Assembly: GCA_029266835.1 (NCBI GenBank)
Contig: JAQSWD010000008.1
Location: 1-46,481 of the forward strand
Direction: 5' to 3'
Origin: Steroidobacteraceae bacterium
GTDB taxonomy: Bacteria > Pseudomonadota > Gammaproteobacteria > Steroidobacterales > Steroidobacteraceae
Length of the DNA: 46,481 nucleotides
Position numbers and translations under genes: made by a program. Below, one piece after another: positions 34,017-40,695 of the stretch. Each line of letters opens with the position of its first letter. Position 1 is the stretch's first letter. The notes under the pieces were generated by a model. That model was not told the DNA's origin. It ran no database searches and was given only the letters and a program-made list of their open reading frames with translations.

Positions 34017-34679
34017 ATGACGATCGATGTTTACTGGGGAAGCGGCAGTCCTTACTCGTGGCGCGTATTGCTCGCGCTCGAGCACAAGGGGTTGCCATAC
34101 GAGAGTCACTTGTTGTCCCTGCCCATGCAGGAGCACAAGGCGCCGCACATGCTCGCGCTGAATCCGCGTGGGCGCGTGCCCACGCTCAAGGATGGCGACT
34201 ACGTGGTGTTCGAGTCGCTGGCGGTTCTCTACTACCTCGATCGCAAGTATCCGGAAAAGCCGTTGTTCGGTGACACACCCGAGGAAGGGGCGGTCATCAT
34301 GCGGGTCTGCTGCGAATACCAGGCCTACATCGAGCCTTACGTGATGCGCATCGTGCGCGCGTTGCTGTACGGCAATGGCGATCCGCATTCGGACGAAAGC
34401 ACCTACGCCATGCACATGATCGCCGGCGAAGCGCGCACTATCGAGGGCCGCCTGTCGAAGGGCCCGTGGATCGTCGGCGAGAAACCTGGCGCGGCCGATT
34501 ACATGATTTACCCGGGAATCATGCTGTTGCTGCGCGCGCTCGCGCTTCCGGAAGCCCGCGAGCTCTCTTCGCGTTTCCTGCCCGTGGAAGCGAATTATCC
34601 CGCGCTGGGCCGATGGCTCGAACGCGTCGAAGCATTGCCGGGTTACGCGCGTACGTATCCGCCGCATTGGCGCTCCTGA
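34017..34679 (+). CDS. Glutathione S-transferase family protein
   Basis: A 220-residue GST with a thioredoxin-like N-terminal half (VYWGSGSPYSWRVLLALEHKG, then NPRGRVPTLKDGDYVVFESLAVLYYL) and a helical C-terminal half (GEKPGAADYMIYPGIMLLL, containing the N-capping Asp). SPYSWR supplies the catalytic Ser/Tyr region. The VPTL and ESLA segments are the glutathione-binding sites. The substrate is unknown. It is divergent from the sulfurtransferase gene and lies upstream of homospermidine synthase, but 94 bases separate it from that gene. Confidence 0.92.
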   Translation: MTIDVYWGSGSPYSWRVLLALEHKGLPYESHLLSLPMQEHKAPHMLALNPRGRVPTLKDGDYVVFESLAVLYYLDRKYPEKPLFGDTPEEGAVIMRVCCEYQAYIEPYVMRIVRALLYGNGDPHSDESTYAMHMIAGEARTIEGRLSKGPWIVGEKPGAADYMIYPGIMLLLRALALPEARELSSRFLPVEANYPALGRWLERVEALPGYARTYPPHWRS

Positions 34680-34773
34680 ACGGCTGACACCGTGTCGTGT
34701 CTTTCATCCGCGTCGGGTGGCATGACCGGATGATGGTTGATACCCTCTCGCGTTGATTTGTACGGGGTCAATC

Positions 34774-36189
34774 ATGTCTGTAAGCAAGATTCACACGGAA
34801 TTTCCGGGACGCATCGTTTTCATCGGCTTCGGCAGCATCGGTCAGGGCACGCTGCCGCTGGTCCTGCGCCACGTTGGCGTGGCCAGAGAGCGCATCACCA
34901 TCATCACGTCGGACGACCGCGGCAAACAGGTGGCCGAGGAATACGGCATCAAGGTGGTCAAGATCACGCTCACCCGCGACAACTTCTCGCGCGAGCTCGA
35001 CAAGTACATCGGCCGTGGTGATTTCGTGCTCAACGTGTCGGTGGATGTTTCCTCCATCGCGCTGATCAAGTTCTGCTGGTCCAAGGGCGCGATGTATCTC
35101 GACACCTGCATCGAACCATGGCCGGGCGGCTACACCGACGTCACCATCCCGCACGCCAGGCGCACCAACTACGCGTTGCGTGAAGAGGCGCTGGCGCTGC
35201 GCGCCAACAATGCGCGCGCGCCCACGGCGGTGATCACGCATGGCGCGAACCCGGGCCTGGTCTCGCACTTCGTCAAACAGGCGCTGTTGAACATCGCCAA
35301 TGACACCGGCGTGGATGCCGGCTCTCCCAAAGTTCGCGACGACTGGGGCCAGCTCGCACGCAAGCTCGGCATCAAGGTCATCCACATCGCCGAGCGCGAT
35401 ACGCAGCTCGCCGGCAAGCCCAAGGAAGTGAACGAGTTCGTCAACACCTGGTCGGTGGACGGTTTCGTCAGCGAAGGGCAGCAACCCGCCGAACTCGGCT
35501 GGGGCACGCACGAAAAGAATTTCCCGCGTGATGGCAAGCGCTTCGACTTCGGCGGCGGCGCGGCCATTTACCTGATGCAGCCCGGCGCGGCGACGCGCGT
35601 GCGCACCTGGACGCCCAAGGCAGGGCACTTCCACGGTTTCCTGATCACGCATGGCGAAGCCATTTCCATTTCCGACTACCTGTCGGTGCGCCAGAGTTCG
35701 GAAGTGGTGTACCGGCCCACCTGCCATTACGCCTACCACCCCAGCGACTCCGCGGTGGTGTCGGTGCACGAGTTCGCGGGACGCAACTGGCATCTGCAGG
35801 ATCGCCAGCGCATCCTCATGCACGAGATCATCTCGGGCATCGACGAGCTGGGTGTGCTGCTCGCCGGCCACAAGAGGAACGCCTACTGGTTCGGCTCGCA
35901 GCTGTCCATCGACGAGGCGCGCAAGCTCTGTCCGCACAACAATGCCACCAGCCTGCAGGTCACGGTGTCGTGCCTGTCCGGAATGATCTGGGCCATGGAG
36001 AACCCGAACGCGGGCCTCGTGGAACCCGACGAGATCGACTTCCGGCGCAATCTCGAAATCGCCATGCCGTATCTCGGCACGGTTACCGGCGCTTACACGG
36101 ACTGGACGCCGCTGCACGATCGCGAACGGCTGTTCCCGGAGGATCTCGACAAGACGGATCCCTGGCAGTTCAAGAACGTCCGCGTTTGA
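34774..36189 (+). CDS. hss: Homospermidine synthase
   Basis: A 471-residue NAD-dependent enzyme that makes homospermidine from putrescine (or from putrescine and spermidine). The Rossmann NAD motif is FIGFGSIGQGTLPL. YLDTCIEPWPGGYTD, ITHGANPGLVSHFVKQAL and HFHGFLITHGEAISISDYL are highly characteristic of bacterial Hss. Length fits the family. The ATG at 34774 gives the family start MSVSKIHTEFPGRIVFIG, with GGGG eight bases before it. It ends in a strong terminator. With speA nearby, the block supports a polyamine pathway based on homospermidine. Confidence 0.95.
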   Translation: MSVSKIHTEFPGRIVFIGFGSIGQGTLPLVLRHVGVARERITIITSDDRGKQVAEEYGIKVVKITLTRDNFSRELDKYIGRGDFVLNVSVDVSSIALIKFCWSKGAMYLDTCIEPWPGGYTDVTIPHARRTNYALREEALALRANNARAPTAVITHGANPGLVSHFVKQALLNIANDTGVDAGSPKVRDDWGQLARKLGIKVIHIAERDTQLAGKPKEVNEFVNTWSVDGFVSEGQQPAELGWGTHEKNFPRDGKRFDFGGGAAIYLMQPGAATRVRTWTPKAGHFHGFLITHGEAISISDYLSVRQSSEVVYRPTCHYAYHPSDSAVVSVHEFAGRNWHLQDRQRILMHEIISGIDELGVLLAGHKRNAYWFGSQLSIDEARKLCPHNNATSLQVTVSCLSGMIWAMENPNAGLVEPDEIDFRRNLEIAMPYLGTVTGAYTDWTPLHDRERLFPEDLDKTDPWQFKNVRV

Positions 36190-36205
36190 GAGGCTGAAAA
36201 GCGAA

Positions 36206-36241
36206 GGCCGCCGGCAGTTGCGCCCGGCGGCCTTTTTTTTT
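36206..36241 (+). terminator. Intrinsic terminator of hss
   Basis: GGCCGCCGG at 36206-36214 pairs with CCGGCGGCC at 36224-36232, followed by nine Ts (36233-36241). This is a textbook Rho-independent terminator 17 bases after the hss stop. It also separates hss from the convergent GbsR operon. Confidence 0.92.
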
Positions 36242-36256
36242 CCTAATTGGCGCGGG

Positions 36257-36595
36257 TCAGGTCGCCGCGGGCCGCGCCGCGTTGAGGCGCAGGCCCGTGG
36301 CGATCACGATGGCGACCAGCGCGAAAGAAGTGGCGGCCAGCGCGCGACGCGCAATCTCGCCCCCGGACACCCGCGCGACGTATTCCAGGTTCGGCAGCCC
36401 GAACACCAGTACCACCCAGAGTGGAAACAGGTAGCAGATCACGATGGCTGCTCGCGTCCAGAATTCGGCAGTGGTGCCCAGCGGGCAGATGGATTCCAGC
36501 AGGCGCCGCAGTGGCGCGTGTATCGCGTACACCGTGATGCTGCTCAATGCCAGCGAGATGGCAACGACGGTGACGACGGCGGTGGTTTCGTTCAT
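36257..36595 (-). CDS. Small membrane protein of unknown function
   Basis: A 112-residue protein with three likely membrane helices (VVTVVAISLALSSITVYAI, AAIVICYLFPLWVVLVFGL and FALVAIVIATGL) and no recognisable domain. The ATG at 36595 overlaps the stop of the large fusion gene as ATGA, and GGAGC lies upstream, so the gene is translationally coupled as the last member of the GbsR operon. It likely sits in the inner membrane with the fusion protein. Confidence 0.75.
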   Translation of the reverse strand: MNETTAVVTVVAISLALSSITVYAIHAPLRRLLESICPLGTTAEFWTRAAIVICYLFPLWVVLVFGLPNLEYVARVSGGEIARRALAATSFALVAIVIATGLRLNAARPAAT

Positions 36596-38466
36596 GTGCG
36601 GGCTCCTTCCTGGCGGACGCGCGCCCAATACGCGAGTCCTGGGGCGACGATGTGGTCGTAAAGTGTTTCGCAGAGCGCCCGCACTGGCGGCAGCGCGCAT
36701 ACGCGTCCCAGCCAGCGGTAGCCGGGCATGCGCGCCCAGAGTGCGAGCACCGCGCTGAAGCCGCTGAGCATGCGGCCCTGCTCATCGAGCAGATAGAGTC
36801 GGCGTTCCATGTGTTCGCGCCGCAGGCCGTAGGCGGCGAGCGGGCGCGCGACACGCGTGGAGTCGTGGAACTTCAGCGGCAGGTCTCGCTTGTTCGCAAG
36901 TTTCTCGTAGCTGCCGATCTCGTAGGAACACACCGGGCATTCGCCGTTGAACCAGACCTCGCAATTGCTGTCGACGCCCCGTATGCCCGCGGGCTTTTCC
37001 GGGTCGGCGACCAGGTCGCGAAGCGCGCTGGCCAGCGTGTAATGGCGGAATTCGAAGCCGCCATCCAGCAGCCGCCGTGGCGCCACGCGCTGGCCCTTCA
37101 CCAGCAGTTGAGCCATCTCGCCCAGCGCCACATTCAAGACCGCGCCCGGAATCCGCAGCAGGTGCCAGCGCCGCATCGTGCGAGCCAGCGCCCGCTGGAA
37201 TTCACCCTGCCGTTCCGGCGCCGGCGCCACCGCGTTGATTGCGCCTCTCCAGCGAGCCTCCTCGAGTGTCATTTCGATGATGCGGATCATGTCGGTGATG
37301 TGGATCCAGGACATCCACTGCCGCCCGTCGCCAATGGTCGCCGCCATGCCGAGGCGCGCCGGCAGGGCCAGCCGCGGAAAGATGCCGCCATCGCGCCCCA
37401 GCACGAGACCGATGCGCAGATTGACCACGCGAATTCCGACCGCTTCCGCCGCATTCGCGGCCGCTTCACGTTCGACGCACAACTTCGACTGGAAGACTTC
37501 CTGCGGCAGCGTGGACTCGGTCATCCATTCATCGCCACCGGGGCCGTAGAAGCCGATGGCGCTGGCCGTGACCATGACTCGCGGGGGCGCTGCCACCACG
37601 CCGCTTCGCGGCTCGGCGCGCGTCGCGCACCAGTCGAGCACCTGCTGCGTGGTCTTCACGCGGCTGTCGATGAGCAGTTGCCGACGCTTCTTCGTCCAGG
37701 GCGGGCCGATCACCGGCGCGCCGGCGAGATTCACGACCGCGTCCATGCGTGTATCGGCCGGGATTTCCGCCAGCGCCCTGACGACATTCACGTGCGGACC
37801 GAAGCGCGCGAGCGCGCGATCCGCGTCGCGTGTCCATACCCAGACCGCATCGCCGCGCTTGCGCAGCATGCGAACCACGTGGCCGCCGATGAAGCCCGTG
37901 GCGCCGGTGACGAGTACCGCGCGACCGGAAGGACGTTCCGCTGCTTCTATGGGATGCCGCAGCCACTCAGCCGGGCGGAAGTGCCGCAAAGCGGCCAATC
38001 CATCACGCAGGCCCCAGGTCGCCATGCCCACCGCCATGAAGCTCAGCAATGCCGAGAACGCGCCATGATTCGCGGCGACGACGGCGGCGGGTTCGCGATA
38101 CCAATCCAGGAGTATGGGCGCGAGCGCCATCAGCACGACGCCAAACATCAAGGTGAGCACGGTGTGCAGCAACCTCTCGAACGGGGCCAGCCGGCGGGTG
38201 CGGTCTTCGACGACGAAGTCCCAACCGGTGATCACCACCTCCAGCAGAAAGAAGCCCGCGATCAGCAAGGCCCAGGTGCCATGCCATTCGCGCCAGGCCA
38301 GCGCGAGGAAAAGGAAGCAGTAAATGAACTCGCGAACGGAGTGCAGCGCCAGTTCCTGGCGCGCCGCGCGGCGTGCCGGCAGCCGCTCGACGTATTCGTG
38401 GTTCCAGAACGTGTCGAGCGCGCCCAGCAAGGTCTGGAAAGTCAGGAGCGAAAACACGAGGGTCAT
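36592..38466 (-). CDS. Three-part fusion: membrane domain, TIGR01777 epimerase, DCC thioredoxin-like domain
   Basis: A 624-residue protein with three parts. Residues about 1-170 hold four to five membrane helices. Residues about 183-480 are an extended SDR of the TIGR01777/YfcH type, with the NAD(P) motif VLVTGATGFIGGHV, VMVTASAIGFYGPGGDEWMTES and IGDGRQWMSWIHITDM. Residues about 500-600 are a DCC/DUF393 domain, with Cys510-Pro-Val-Cys513 (NGECPVCSYEIG) as a redox motif. It is probably an inner-membrane oxidoreductase with cytoplasmic domains, of unknown substrate. It overlaps both neighbours by ATGA, giving tight coupling with DUF4166 and the small membrane protein. Confidence 0.88.
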   Translation of the reverse strand: MTLVFSLLTFQTLLGALDTFWNHEYVERLPARRAARQELALHSVREFIYCFLFLALAWREWHGTWALLIAGFFLLEVVITGWDFVVEDRTRRLAPFERLLHTVLTLMFGVVLMALAPILLDWYREPAAVVAANHGAFSALLSFMAVGMATWGLRDGLAALRHFRPAEWLRHPIEAAERPSGRAVLVTGATGFIGGHVVRMLRKRGDAVWVWTRDADRALARFGPHVNVVRALAEIPADTRMDAVVNLAGAPVIGPPWTKKRRQLLIDSRVKTTQQVLDWCATRAEPRSGVVAAPPRVMVTASAIGFYGPGGDEWMTESTLPQEVFQSKLCVEREAAANAAEAVGIRVVNLRIGLVLGRDGGIFPRLALPARLGMAATIGDGRQWMSWIHITDMIRIIEMTLEEARWRGAINAVAPAPERQGEFQRALARTMRRWHLLRIPGAVLNVALGEMAQLLVKGQRVAPRRLLDGGFEFRHYTLASALRDLVADPEKPAGIRGVDSNCEVWFNGECPVCSYEIGSYEKLANKRDLPLKFHDSTRVARPLAAYGLRREHMERRLYLLDEQGRMLSGFSAVLALWARMPGYRWLGRVCALPPVRALCETLYDHIVAPGLAYWARVRQEGART

Positions 38467-39140
38467 GTTGTTTCCTCTGTGGCGCAGAATCGGCCGGTCT
38501 GGAAGAACATCTCGCCGAACAACGGGTGTGTGACGGTCATGGTGAAGCGGAACCAGCCATGACCCAGATCGATGTGCTCGACGTGCGTGACGCCGGGCGT
38601 GAAGAAGTTGGGCAGCCAGACCTTGAGGCCCGGGCCGGCAGCACCGAAAGAAAATTCAAAGTAATAGCCTTTGCTGACGAAGTGCACCACGCCGTTCTCT
38701 ACGTAAGTGTCGAGCGGCATGCACAGCCGCGCCGGCAGTCTTTCGACGAGGCGCAGGTCCGGCGTCACCACCTTCGTGGACTGCACGAGGTCGCGGCGCC
38801 CGTCATCCCACAGGTATTCGCGCAGCCACGCCACGCCGTGAGCGTCGGGACGCACGCGCACGCGGGCTTCCACGTTTTCGCCCTCGCGCGGCGCCACGGG
38901 CGTGCCCACCAGGCGGCCCAGCCACGCGAAGGCGAGTCCCAGGCGGGAAGCGCGCACGATCTCGAATGCGCCGGCGTAGGTGGCCTCGGCATGGGCGTCG
39001 GCGAATCGTTCACGCACCGCTTCCGGCAGTCGCAGCCAGGCTTCCTGCCCGAGCACCGCGCGCAACCCGTGCCGCGCACCCGATGCGCTTTCCCGCGTGG
39101 GGTCGTGCGTGAGCGGGCGGGGCAGTACGCGGGCGTCCAT
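38463..39140 (-). CDS. DUF4166 protein
   Basis: A 225-residue soluble protein matching the DUF4166 type: GEAWLRLPEAVRERF-like N-terminus, FAWLGRLVGTPVAPREGENV, then YYFEFSFGAAGPGLKVWLPNFFTPG and WFRFTMTVTHPLFGEMFFQ. The function of this family is not established; it is often found joined to or beside epimerase-like proteins. I chose the ATG at 39140 because AGGAG lies nine bases upstream; the ATG at 39149 touches the AGGAG and is unlikely. Its stop overlaps the fusion gene start as ATGA. Confidence 0.82.
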   Translation of the reverse strand: MDARVLPRPLTHDPTRESASGARHGLRAVLGQEAWLRLPEAVRERFADAHAEATYAGAFEIVRASRLGLAFAWLGRLVGTPVAPREGENVEARVRVRPDAHGVAWLREYLWDDGRRDLVQSTKVVTPDLRLVERLPARLCMPLDTYVENGVVHFVSKGYYFEFSFGAAGPGLKVWLPNFFTPGVTHVEHIDLGHGWFRFTMTVTHPLFGEMFFQTGRFCATEETT

Positions 39141-39161
39141 GGTCTTCATCTCCTGGCCGAA

Positions 39162-39686
39162 CTACTCTCCAATGACCTTCGCGATGCGTTCACCCATGCG
39201 CATCATCTTGAGCAGCGTCTTGCGCGGCAGGCGCTTCACGCTGTCGTACCAGCGCGTCATGGTTTCCAGGAACTCGAGCTGGGTGAGGATGCGGTCGCGC
39301 ACCGCCGGCGGCGTGTCCTTGTCGCGGTCGAGCTGGGCGGCGCATTCGCGCAGGGCTGCGAGCGTGGGGTCGAGTTCGCGGCGCTTGCGGCCTTCCATGA
39401 TCACGCGGATCACTTCCCAGGTGTCGTGCTGGGCCTTGAAGTGGTCGCGCCGGTCGCCGAGCTGGTGCGTGACCTGCACCAGCTCCCAGCTCAGCAGTTC
39501 CTTGAGTCCGGTGCTCACGTTGGAGCGGGCGATGCCCAGCGTTTCGCCGATCTCGTCGGCATTCAGCGGCTGTTCGGCCAGGTAGAGCAGGGCGTGGATC
39601 TGCGCGACGGACCGGTTCATGCCCCAGCGGCTGCCCATTTCGCCCCAGTGGACGATGTAGCGATGCATGGTGTCGGTGAGCTGCAT
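39162..39686 (-). CDS. GbsR/MarR-family transcriptional regulator
   Basis: A 174-residue winged-helix regulator. HRYIVHWGEMGSRWGMNRSVAQIHALLYLAEQPLNADEIGETLGIARSNVSTGLKELLSWELV is the HTH core (described here by position, about residues 7-68), with wing LGDRRDHF and a helical C-terminus (RVIMEGRKRRELDPTLAALREC). This is the GbsR group, which often controls osmolyte or envelope genes. The ATG at 39686 is used; the frame runs further up into the operator. The 28-base dyad at 39698-39725 sits right before it, so autorepression of the whole operon is likely. Confidence 0.9.
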   Translation of the reverse strand: MQLTDTMHRYIVHWGEMGSRWGMNRSVAQIHALLYLAEQPLNADEIGETLGIARSNVSTGLKELLSWELVQVTHQLGDRRDHFKAQHDTWEVIRVIMEGRKRRELDPTLAALRECAAQLDRDKDTPPAVRDRILTQLEFLETMTRWYDSVKRLPRKTLLKMMRMGERIAKVIGE

Positions 39687-39697
39687 ATCGAACCGCC

Positions 39698-39725
39698 TGT
39701 AATTTCTGTCATTACAGAAATTACA
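39698..39725 (-). promoter_or_regulatory. Operator dyad of the GbsR operon
   Basis: TGTAATTTCTGT at 39698-39709 and its exact reverse complement ACAGAAATTACA at 39714-39725 are separated by CATT. The AT-rich, 12-base perfect arms stand out in GC-rich DNA and end 11 bases before the regulator start, a strong candidate for dimeric regulator binding over the promoter. Confidence 0.75.
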
Positions 39726-39759
39726 ACCATTGCAGTCAGCGGGCAAGCCCGGATATCAC

Positions 39760-40281
39760 TTATTCATAGGAGATATCGGTAACCACCCAGGTTTTCGGGC
39801 CGCCGGGCAGTTCCACCCGCACGTCCTCGTCCAGCGCCTTGCGCATCAGCGCCCGGGCCAGCGGCGCATCCATGCTGATGTAACCGGGATGCATGTCGAA
39901 CTCGTCGGGCCCGACGATGCGGTGCCGGACTTCATTGCCCTCTTCATCTTCGAGCGTCACCCAGGCGCCGAAATACACGCGCCCGCGATCGGTGGGGGGT
40001 TTGTCCACCACCGTCATGCCATCGAGACGCTTGCGCAGGAATCTCACGCGCCTGTCGATTTCGCGCAGGCGTTTTTTTCCATAGGTGTACTCGGCGTTTT
40101 CCGAGCGATCGCCCTGGGCGGCGGCTTCGGAAACGGCCTGTGTCACGCGCGGCCGCTCCACTTTCCACAACTCATCCAGCTCTTGTTTGAGCCTTGCTGC
40201 ACCCGCGGCCGTGATGAATTGCGACCCGGGTTTCTCTGGACTTCGATATCGGCTCACTACCTGGTAACTCTCTGTACTCAT
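39760..40281 (-). CDS. greB: Transcription elongation factor GreB
   Basis: A 173-residue Gre factor that stimulates transcript cleavage by stalled RNA polymerase. The N-terminal coiled coil has FITAAGAARLKQELDELW and the acidic tip loop QGDRSENAEYTYGKKRLREID, whose Asp/Glu pair coordinates the catalytic Mg. The C-terminal domain has GAWVTLEDEEGNEVRHRIVGPDE and ISMDAPLARALM. The YTYGKK and RLREIDRRVRFL segments indicate GreB rather than GreA. Length is slightly more than usual through the N-terminal extension MSTESYQVVSRYRSPEKP. It lies upstream of the GbsR gene on the same strand, but the operator separates them. Confidence 0.95.
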   Translation of the reverse strand: MSTESYQVVSRYRSPEKPGSQFITAAGAARLKQELDELWKVERPRVTQAVSEAAAQGDRSENAEYTYGKKRLREIDRRVRFLRKRLDGMTVVDKPPTDRGRVYFGAWVTLEDEEGNEVRHRIVGPDEFDMHPGYISMDAPLARALMRKALDEDVRVELPGGPKTWVVTDISYE

Positions 40282-40377
40282 CTGTGATGGGGGTCTCAGT
40301 CAGGGTCTCCCTAACCGCTGGGGTTCTGTGCTCCGGGTCACGGCTCCCGCGTGAGCGCAAGCCTACGCTGTCTACCC

Positions 40378-40572
40378 ATGGCAGCCCGCTACTACACGCA
40401 CTTTGTCACGAGCGCTGAACCCGCGCCCTCGAGCGAATGGAGCGGCGTCATCGAGCTGACGCATCCGCTCGGCGAACGCCGCGATTCGAAGGAACTGCGC
40501 CGCCTGTTGGCCGCGAACTTCGAGATCGACGCCGAGGACATCAAGATTCTGCAGGTTGCAAGACTGCACTGA
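40378..40572 (+). CDS. Small hypothetical protein
   Basis: A 64-residue protein beginning MAARYYTHFVTSAEP, with ELTHPLGERRDSKELRRLLAANFEIDAEDIKILQ. No family is recognised and no membrane or signal segment is seen. The frame is clean and followed by two hairpins, the second with a T-run. The 96 bases between it and the divergent greB hold a short GGGTCTC repeat only. Coding is likely but not certain. Confidence 0.55.
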   Translation: MAARYYTHFVTSAEPAPSSEWSGVIELTHPLGERRDSKELRRLLAANFEIDAEDIKILQVARLH

Positions 40573-40588
40573 GGCACCCAATCCCCTA

Positions 40589-40619
40589 GCGGACTTCTTT
40601 CCCTTCATCGAAAGTCCGC
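40589..40619 (+). terminator. Hairpin after the small gene
   Basis: GCGGACTT at 40589-40596 pairs with AAGTCCGC at 40612-40619 about 17 bases after the small gene stop. No T-run follows, but a second hairpin does. Confidence 0.4.
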
Positions 40620-40633
40620 CTTCTCAAGCCCCG

Positions 40634-40659
40634 AGCCCCCAAAGCTTGGGGCTTTTTTT
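40634..40659 (+). terminator. Intrinsic terminator before the M13 gene
   Basis: AGCCCC at 40634-40639 pairs with GGGGCT at 40648-40653, followed by a run of Ts to 40659. This is a good Rho-independent terminator. TATACT overlaps the end of the T-run (40659-40664) and might serve as a -10 for the peptidase gene, with no -35 seen. Confidence 0.8.
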
Positions 40660-40695
40660 ATACTCCGGCTCATCAGGATTATTCCGGGGTGATGG

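Noticed and set aside
34761..34776. ACGGGGTCA before hss, resembling the repeat arm
   Set aside because: Only the first nine bases match; it is more simply the ribosome-binding region of hss.
36652..38562. 636-codon plus-strand frame opposite the fusion gene
   Set aside because: Shadow frame: the minus-strand fusion has intact SDR and CPVC motifs.
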